NCBI GenBank assembly: GCA_023252335.1
Contig: JAJPEA010000026.1
Coordinates: forward strand, 1-16,813
DNA: 16,813 bases
Direction: 5' to 3'
Source: Nitrosotalea sp.
Lineage (GTDB): Archaea; Thermoproteota; Nitrososphaeria; Nitrososphaerales; Nitrosopumilaceae
The translations under genes and the position numbers were made by a program. Shown piece by piece: positions 12,207 through 16,813 of the stretch; position 1 is the stretch's first letter; every line of letters starts with the position of its first letter. The notes below the pieces were generated by a model, which was not told the DNA's origin, did no database searches, and worked only from the letters and a program-made list of their open reading frames with translations.

Positions 12207-12293
12207 TCACTTAGAGCATATTTTGCTGCATAAATGTGGCCTAGTTTCGCGAATGACTCTGACTTGGTGCATGCCTGACACATTGAAATTCTG

Positions 12294-12314
12294 ACATTTT
12301 TGCGACAAAAATGT
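12294..12314. promoter_or_regulatory. Inverted repeat operator, 8-bp arms
   Basis: ACATTTTT-GCGAC-AAAAATGT, perfect arms with a 5-bp spacer, ending 8 bp before the box A of the Lrp-like regulator gene. Lrp-family regulators commonly bind their own promoters at such sites, so autoregulation is likely. It lies in the 173-bp divergent region and could also affect the zinc-protein operon. This gap also has a TTCGCGAA palindrome (12245-12252). Confidence 0.5.
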
Positions 12315-12322
12315 AGTAAATG

Positions 12323-12330
12323 TTTTTAAT
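12323..12330 (+). promoter_or_regulatory. Box A promoter of the regulator-methyltransferase operon
   Basis: TTTTTAAT, centred about 26 nt before ATG 12353. Confidence 0.5.
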
Positions 12331-12352
12331 AATAGTATGAGACTTTGTCATC

Positions 12353-13126
12353 ATGGTAGGCAGAGGAACCGAAAATCCTGAAAGGGCAATACCTATGAAA
12401 AATCTTACAAAAAATGACATTAGCCCACTTGATGTGTTAATACTGCAAGTTTTACAAGGTGGTGCTACGCCTGATACTGCAAACAAGGAACTCGAAGAAC
12501 GTGGCTATGTCCTATCACGAGATAATGTAAAAGGCAGGATCGATGACCTGGTAAAAAAAGGTGTCATAATAGAGCATAACAATACTGGGGACAGCAAAAG
12601 AGACGATAAAATAAAATGGATTCTAGTTGATCCAAGCAAACTATTTGACTATCAATGGTATACTTTTATCAAAACTCAAAATCCGCTCTTTGAGAGACGT
12701 GTTATTCCATATTCTGAAATGTACAACAACTTGGTCGAAATCAGTAGAGAATATGGTATTGTTACAACAATTGATGTTGTTCAAGGGGAGGGACAGAACT
12801 ATGACTTTATTCTACGAATTGTAACAAATGAAACTGGCCATTTTGAAGAAATGGTGGAAAAAATTAGGTCCCTTGGATGGGTTCATTCAGTTGACAGCAA
12901 ACCAATTCATGTGCTTGAAGGCGTGGGGATATCAAAGAACAATCTGACAAAAATTCACATGAATTACTACTATGAACCAATAAAGCTTCCTGACTTTGAG
13001 TCTTATCTTAAGACGATACGACAGGTGTATCGTACTTATGATGTCTACATAAAAGACGAGGGCTCATCAAAACAAAAAGTAGTCAAAAAGAAAAGCAGCG
13101 AGAATGCATATGACAACACCAAGTAA
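12353..13126 (+). CDS. Winged-helix transcriptional regulator, Lrp/AsnC-like
   Basis: 257 residues, ATG at 12353. The N-terminal part (about 22-93) is a winged helix: SPLDVLILQVLQGG, then ATPDTANKELEERGYVLSRDNVKGRIDDLVKKGVI, where the recognition helix is probably SRDNVKGRIDDLVKKG (55-70). The C-terminal part (about 100-190) has the beta-alpha-beta rhythm of the Lrp ligand-binding (RAM) domain, with GIVTTIDVVQGEGQNYDFILRIVTNETGHFEEMVEKIRSLGWVHSV. A longer tail ends in a lysine-rich segment (KQKVVKKKSSE). At 257 residues it is larger than a standard Lrp (about 150). The methyltransferase gene starts 2 bp after its stop. An inverted repeat at 12294-12314 is a likely own operator. Effector unknown. 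Confidence 0.83.
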   Translation: MVGRGTENPERAIPMKNLTKNDISPLDVLILQVLQGGATPDTANKELEERGYVLSRDNVKGRIDDLVKKGVIIEHNNTGDSKRDDKIKWILVDPSKLFDYQWYTFIKTQNPLFERRVIPYSEMYNNLVEISREYGIVTTIDVVQGEGQNYDFILRIVTNETGHFEEMVEKIRSLGWVHSVDSKPIHVLEGVGISKNNLTKIHMNYYYEPIKLPDFESYLKTIRQVYRTYDVYIKDEGSSKQKVVKKKSSENAYDNTK

Positions 13127-13128
13127 TC

Positions 13129-14274
13129 TTGTCCAGCTTTAAACCAATAATTGCAAATTGCTCTGTATGTGATTGTGAATTACAGTTTGATAAAACTTCT
13201 AAAAAACGAGAAAATTTGTTTTGCGCAAACTGTTCATCACAATATGCATTCAAAAATGACTATCTGAATTTACTAGTCCCAAACATAAGACATGAAATAT
13301 GTACAAAAGGAACACTTGCAAGAACGATAAAGGAAAAGCTACATGTAGGAAAACTCTCAAAAAATGATCACGATATCATCAAAGGTATCATTGCAAGCAA
13401 GTACATGGCAAAACAGTATTTTAAAAACGTAGTACACCCAACTGAGGCTGTTTGGTCTGCCAGGTCATATGAAAGATTTGAAGAGATATTCATAACAAAC
13501 TATCTTGATTCTATTTTGAAAAAAAAACAGGTGACTTTTGTTGATGTAGGATCTGGGCCTGGAAGATATCTGATTTTATTGGGATCCAAAATCGGCATAC
13601 ATTCCTGTAAAGATTTGAAAAAAAATCCTGAAACAGGCAGACTATATCAATATGATAAAAACTATGAGAAAAATCTACGATATGTAATTGGGATAGACTA
13701 TTCAGAAGAAATGATTTTACACTCTACACGATTGCTCAAGAAATATGGTCTTGGTCAATTCCTAAACAAGAAAATATTTCCAGTAGCGGGAATTGCGCAG
13801 AACTTTAATCTGAATAAAAAAATGCTAAGTGATACTCACAAGGTAATAGTTTGCACATTTCAGACACTTGGAAACCAGGAAAATGTGGAATTACAAGTCC
13901 AGATGCTAAAATCAATGAAAAATCTTGCATCACCACATGGTACAATTCTGATTTCTGTCTTTAACAAGAAACTTTTCAAAGATTTTGGGCTAAAAAAATT
14001 CTATGGCAGGGAGGTCAAAAGAACTGTGGGAGAGATAGTTGCTTCAAAGAAAGATGTAGAGAATTCTATACTTCGAACATCAAAAGGTGTATACTCCAAA
14101 TGGTTCTCAAAAGAGGATCTCGAAGACCTCTTTTTGCGTGCAAAGATATCCAAATACAAGATAATGGATGTCAAGTCCTTGCAACCAATTAGTGGATATG
14201 AGGAATATCTCAAGGAAGAAGAACAAAAAAAAGATGTCTTTCCAAGGGCCATTGTGGGAATCGCTCAAATCTAA
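13129..14274 (+). CDS. Zinc-ribbon class I SAM-dependent methyltransferase
   Basis: 381 residues, TTG at 13129, only 2 bp after the regulator's stop and without an SD, so probably translationally coupled. The N-terminus is a Trm112/RlmA-type zinc ribbon: CSVC (C11, C14) and CANC (C32, C35), followed by YAFKNDYLNLLVP (39-51). The catalytic domain has motif I VDVGSGPGRY (138-147), the acidic end of strand 2 in GIDYSEEM (D190), and a motif IV-like strand ending VIVCTFQTLGNQEN (239-252). Between motif I and strand 2 is an unusual basic insertion of about 35 residues (KDLKKNPETGRLYQYDKNYEKN). The substrate (RNA, protein or small molecule) is not predictable from this. Co-transcription with an Lrp-like regulator suggests a metabolite-responsive role. 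Confidence 0.87.
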   Translation: MSSFKPIIANCSVCDCELQFDKTSKKRENLFCANCSSQYAFKNDYLNLLVPNIRHEICTKGTLARTIKEKLHVGKLSKNDHDIIKGIIASKYMAKQYFKNVVHPTEAVWSARSYERFEEIFITNYLDSILKKKQVTFVDVGSGPGRYLILLGSKIGIHSCKDLKKNPETGRLYQYDKNYEKNLRYVIGIDYSEEMILHSTRLLKKYGLGQFLNKKIFPVAGIAQNFNLNKKMLSDTHKVIVCTFQTLGNQENVELQVQMLKSMKNLASPHGTILISVFNKKLFKDFGLKKFYGREVKRTVGEIVASKKDVENSILRTSKGVYSKWFSKEDLEDLFLRAKISKYKIMDVKSLQPISGYEEYLKEEEQKKDVFPRAIVGIAQI

Positions 14275-14290
14275 GTTTTAGTGCTATCGC

Positions 14291-14298
14291 TTTTATCT
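14291..14298 (+). promoter_or_regulatory. Box A promoter of the two-helix membrane protein gene
   Basis: TTTTATCT, centred about 26 nt before the TTG at 14321; supports that start. Confidence 0.5.
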
Positions 14299-14320
14299 GG
14301 GCAAACGTTGGTTCAAACTA

Positions 14321-14845
14321 TTGTCAGAGGATCTAATCGGTGCAATTCAACAAATCCTAATTCTTGGAAAAGGTGACCAAGGTAGGCTAGAATATCTGCT
14401 TGATACATTGCAAAAGGGACGACAACTTACAGCCTCTGATCAAAACTATCTGAAAATTATGATACCTCTCTATCTGAGTCCCAAAGATTCCTATCAACAA
14501 AATGCCGAACTTGCAATAGAGAAATTATCTAACCAAGTAAAGGAACTAAATGAAAAAATCCAGAAAATACAAAGAAAAGGATTTGAAAAATATGTGGGAC
14601 GAAAAGCAACTTTGTTCTTTTTTACGGTATTTGTGGGCTGGAATGCTTGTCAAACCTATCTACAACCATTACTTTCTGGCTTTATTCCTGATAGTGTGAT
14701 ACAATATGTATTTCCATTGAACTTGGCTGCAAATTACTTGAACTATGGCATGACTGTCTGGTTTGGATTTTTGATATTATTGGCATCATGGCCATTTATT
14801 GGTGCAATACATCTTGCCAAGTTTATCATATCTAGAAAAATCTAA
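14321..14845 (+). CDS. Coiled-coil membrane protein with two C-terminal helices
   Basis: 174 residues, TTG at 14321. A cytoplasmic N-terminal domain contains ILGKGDQGRLEYLLDTLQKGRQLTASDQNYLKIM (13-47), which resembles short helical-hairpin modules (SHOCT-like) found next to membrane segments. Then comes a coiled coil (about 62-88, AELAIEKLSNQVKELNEKIQKIQRK) and two transmembrane helices (about 97-118 and 143-168), ending SRKI. I do not recognise a specific family or function. Its stop (TAA 14843-14845) directly abuts the stop of the convergent HD gene (14846-14848) with no base between them. Confidence 0.78.
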   Translation: MSEDLIGAIQQILILGKGDQGRLEYLLDTLQKGRQLTASDQNYLKIMIPLYLSPKDSYQQNAELAIEKLSNQVKELNEKIQKIQRKGFEKYVGRKATLFFFTVFVGWNACQTYLQPLLSGFIPDSVIQYVFPLNLAANYLNYGMTVWFGFLILLASWPFIGAIHLAKFIISRKI

Positions 14846-16171
14846 CTATTGTAGAGCTACACGATAATAGTCCCAGCGCTCTGGGTCAAATTGTCTGACA
14901 AATTCAATTGGTTCATTTCTTTTAATTCTACTTGCAATTACATCACGTAATGCAAAACTTGTAAGATACTTGTATCCTTTTGACTGTGCTTGCATATTAA
15001 ACAATAATCTCATCTCTCTTCCACCTCTTTGTCCCCAATATCCCATCCTGATTGCAAGTGGTTCCATAAATGCAGTATTTTTGAGTCCATAGTTTACATC
15101 ATTTATTTCTGGTCTGAGTTTGTATGCTTCCAAGGGTCCGCCTTTTGTAAATCCAATTACTGGACCGTTGTCACTTCCAAGTCTTAGTGTATTTAGTATG
15201 GTATCTTTTGCCATGACTGATTCTACAAAATCGTCTTTTTTGAATTGGAGTGGTTTTGGTAATTGTTTATGTATTTCTGATAATATGTCTATGAATCCAG
15301 GTTCTTGTCTACTTGACATGGATTCTATTACTGCAAAGAATTTAGTATTGTCATAAACAAGTGATCCTTCAATCTCTATCTCTTGCTCACGCAGTTTCAT
15401 AAAAGACAACACATTGTTTGTAAAATATTTTCTCATATCTTTTGGAAGCGCTTGTAAGACGCTTTGATACATCTCTGCATCGTTATTGAGAAGATCTTCA
15501 AAATATGCAACAGATCTTCTGACAATGTAATATGGGTGCCATGCTAATGCATGGGCATTTTTTTGTGCCATCTCTAATGCTTTTGCAAAGTCGCCAAGAG
15601 TATACCCTGCAATCCTATCTGTAACTGAAAGAAACCAACCAACTTTCTTGAAATGTTCTCTTTTGGTTTTGTCATCTCTTGTAATTTCTGACAAGTTAAG
15701 ACAGTCTTCAATTTTTCTCTCTGTAACCTCTTTTGTCTCTCCGTTCCAGGGATATGTAGTTCTGTGAATTAGTACTGCAATCAAATTTTTATCAATACCT
15801 GCATCTCTTAGTAGGGAATCTAATTTTTCATCTGTCATGACAAATTTTACGGCATCTTCTTCATGTGGCTTGTCCACCTTTTTTTGTGGGTCATAGTCGT
15901 GAAATAATGATGCTACAAAAAGATAAGGAAAATCCTCAGGTCTGAGAATGCCGTGGGCACTAGACTGGGCCGCAAGCAGTGTAACATAGGTTACTTCTAA
16001 TTCGTGAACAATGTTATGGTATCCGTAATAGTCTATGCCAAGACCCTTTGATTCAAATAGGTTTATTGTATAATCTAGAATCTTCGAGTAGCATTCTCGT
16101 TTAAAGCCATTAGCTACCATGATTCTTTGAATTTCTTCCCGCAGAGCTACTGGATCCTGATTCTGTAGCAA
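14846..16171 (-). CDS. HD-domain phosphohydrolase with GNAT-like C-terminal region
   Basis: 441 residues, TTG at 16171 supported by box A TTAAAACT (16194-16201). The N-terminal part is an HD domain with the cyclic-nucleotide phosphodiesterase form of the motif: YHNIVH (H52, H56), LFHDYDP (H91, D92), VLIHRT (H136) and SVTDRIAGY (D185), so all metal ligands appear intact. Candidate substrates are cyclic nucleotides or other phosphoesters. The C-terminal 140 residues look like a separate alpha/beta domain. GYWGQRGGREMRLLFNMQAQSKGYKYLTSFALRDVI resembles an acetyl-CoA-binding helix region of GNAT acetyltransferases, but lacks a clean Q/RxxGxG/A, so this is tentative. No signal peptide, so cytoplasmic. 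It contrasts with the degenerate HD protein at 1695-2246, which lacks the last Asp. Confidence 0.82.
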   Translation of the reverse strand: MLQNQDPVALREEIQRIMVANGFKRECYSKILDYTINLFESKGLGIDYYGYHNIVHELEVTYVTLLAAQSSAHGILRPEDFPYLFVASLFHDYDPQKKVDKPHEEDAVKFVMTDEKLDSLLRDAGIDKNLIAVLIHRTTYPWNGETKEVTERKIEDCLNLSEITRDDKTKREHFKKVGWFLSVTDRIAGYTLGDFAKALEMAQKNAHALAWHPYYIVRRSVAYFEDLLNNDAEMYQSVLQALPKDMRKYFTNNVLSFMKLREQEIEIEGSLVYDNTKFFAVIESMSSRQEPGFIDILSEIHKQLPKPLQFKKDDFVESVMAKDTILNTLRLGSDNGPVIGFTKGGPLEAYKLRPEINDVNYGLKNTAFMEPLAIRMGYWGQRGGREMRLLFNMQAQSKGYKYLTSFALRDVIASRIKRNEPIEFVRQFDPERWDYYRVALQ

Positions 16172-16193
16172 TATGTTGCTAATTGAAACTGAT

Positions 16194-16201
16194 AGTTTTA
16201 A
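16194..16201 (-). promoter_or_regulatory. Box A promoter of the HD phosphohydrolase gene
   Basis: TTAAAACT on the minus strand, centred about 26 nt before the TTG at 16171, within the 49-bp gap after the upstream gene. Confidence 0.4.
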
Positions 16202-16220
16202 GTTCTCGCTCGAATCTCAA

Positions 16221-16813
16221 TCATGCTTTAGCAGGCGTTTTCCTCTTTTGGTAGATTACAAGAAAAACTAAAACTGCAACTATGACTATGCTAATCATGG
16301 ATACGTTGGTATAATCTACGTACCAGTTGGCCACCAAAATCTTTGGCATATCTGCCACCGTCTCAACCGATTCTTGATTAGCATTTCCTATGACAGATCC
16401 CTGCCATCCAGAAAATATGTGATTTACAAGAATATCATTTCCTGGTATGACTGACACATCTACTATTGCGCCTGAATCATACCATCCCGTTCCAAGTGCA
16501 CGTCCAAAATTTGAAATGACGTTGATATAATATTGAGTAATGTACTCTAGATCAATTTTGTGCATACTTGACATGTGAATTGAAGGCGACATGAAAGTAC
16601 CTGATTCTTGTCTTGAGATGTTGTTTATGTCTGGACTGTCAAGTGACCATCCGTCAAGTATCTGCCTTGTATGTGGCATGTCTGATGATATCATGTTAGG
16701 TACAGAAAATTGCACATCGGTGCCAGCGTCAAACCAGTTGTCACCTGTGGGCGATGGTGGGAAAAAAGTTACATTGTTTGTTCCATGGATTGTCATTTCA
16801 AATTGGGGCGTTG
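16221..16813 (-). CDS. Membrane-anchored extracellular beta-repeat protein (5' part outside window)
   Basis: The frame is open to the window edge (…TPQFE before the Met at 16796), so the start lies beyond 16813 and that Met is internal. At least two InlB-like 'divergent beta repeats' are visible. In the complete one, YINVISNFGRALGTGWYDSG is followed by ...VNHIFSGWQG and then MPKILVANWYVDY, matching the 'Y.v....G...g.gwy..G......p....F.GW.G....vtM.....v.A.W' pattern. The other has GDNWFDAGTDVQFSVP and LDGWS. A transmembrane helix (SMISIVIVAVLVFLVIY) and a basic tail (QKRKTPAKA) close the protein, so the repeats face outward and the tail is cytoplasmic. From memory, such proteins are common in thaumarchaea; an adhesive or structural envelope role is likely. 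Confidence 0.85.
   Translation of the reverse strand, partial: TPQFEMTIHGTNNVTFFPPSPTGDNWFDAGTDVQFSVPNMISSDMPHTRQILDGWSLDSPDINNISRQESGTFMSPSIHMSSMHKIDLEYITQYYINVISNFGRALGTGWYDSGAIVDVSVIPGNDILVNHIFSGWQGSVIGNANQESVETVADMPKILVANWYVDYTNVSMISIVIVAVLVFLVIYQKRKTPAKA

Noticed and set aside
12009..12294. Plus-strand frames opposite the B-box-like zinc gene
   Set aside because: Cys/Phe-rich shadow translations with no promoter; the minus-strand frame has ordered zinc ligands and a strong box A.
14300..14325. GGTTCAAAC resembling a tRNA T-loop
   Set aside because: No acceptor, D or anticodon arms can be formed around it; it is the promoter-to-start region of the 14321 gene.

Overview
The window looks like chromosomal DNA from an AT-rich ammonia-oxidising thaumarchaeon (Nitrososphaerota, most like the Nitrosopumilus/Nitrosarchaeum group). 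The evidence is a PEF-type C-terminal surface-sorting tail, a DUF6659-like protein, a secreted protein with the 'ETGPNTGIF' repeats of thaumarchaeal surface proteins, small zinc-ribbon proteins, many TTG/GTG starts, and archaeal box A promoters about 20-28 nt before start codons with no Shine-Dalgarno (mostly leaderless mRNAs). Genus is inferred from recalled families, not from a search.

Layout. 1-3800: end of an unknown gene, a soluble histidine kinase, then leftward genes: two tandem paralogous small proteins, a degenerate HD-domain protein, a 47-residue zinc-ribbon protein, a PsbP-like surface protein and a DUF6659-like protein. 3870-7390: a TPR protein, a small secreted protein, a four-helix membrane protein with a CxC motif, a secreted surface-repeat protein and a bitopic membrane protein. 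7499-11203: a Trp-rich helical protein, a secreted protein of four PKD/REJ-like beta domains, and a membrane-anchored protein in which a fibronectin-III domain and an unrecognised ~60-residue module are duplicated in tandem. 11235-12179 (minus strand): a two-gene unit, a B-box-like zinc protein followed by a secreted coiled-coil protein. 12353-14274: an Lrp-like regulator followed 2 bp later by a zinc-ribbon class I methyltransferase. 14321-16813: a two-helix membrane protein, an HD-domain protein with a possible acetyltransferase tail, and the 3' part of a membrane-anchored beta-repeat protein.

Main discovery. The gap between the two genes of the minus-strand unit (11865-11948) contains a complete type I hammerhead self-cleaving ribozyme on the sense strand of the mRNA. 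CUGAUGA, a 5-bp stem II, GAAA, a 4-bp stem III, the GUC cleavage triplet and a 4-bp stem I are all present with no core mismatch. Cleavage between 11893 and 11892 would split the two-gene transcript and leave the downstream gene a 28-nt leader carrying GGAGGTG, the only strong Shine-Dalgarno I found in the window. This suggests ribozyme processing of an archaeal operon, converting a message read from a leaderless first gene into a separate SD-led mRNA. An 8-bp-arm inverted repeat in the divergent promoter region (12294-12314) is a candidate operator for the neighbouring regulator and possibly for this unit.

No tRNA, rRNA, CRISPR, insertion sequence or integrase was seen. No gene-free stretch exceeds 300 bases; the longest are the 8-kb palindrome-rich gap, about 1-226 and 12180-12352.
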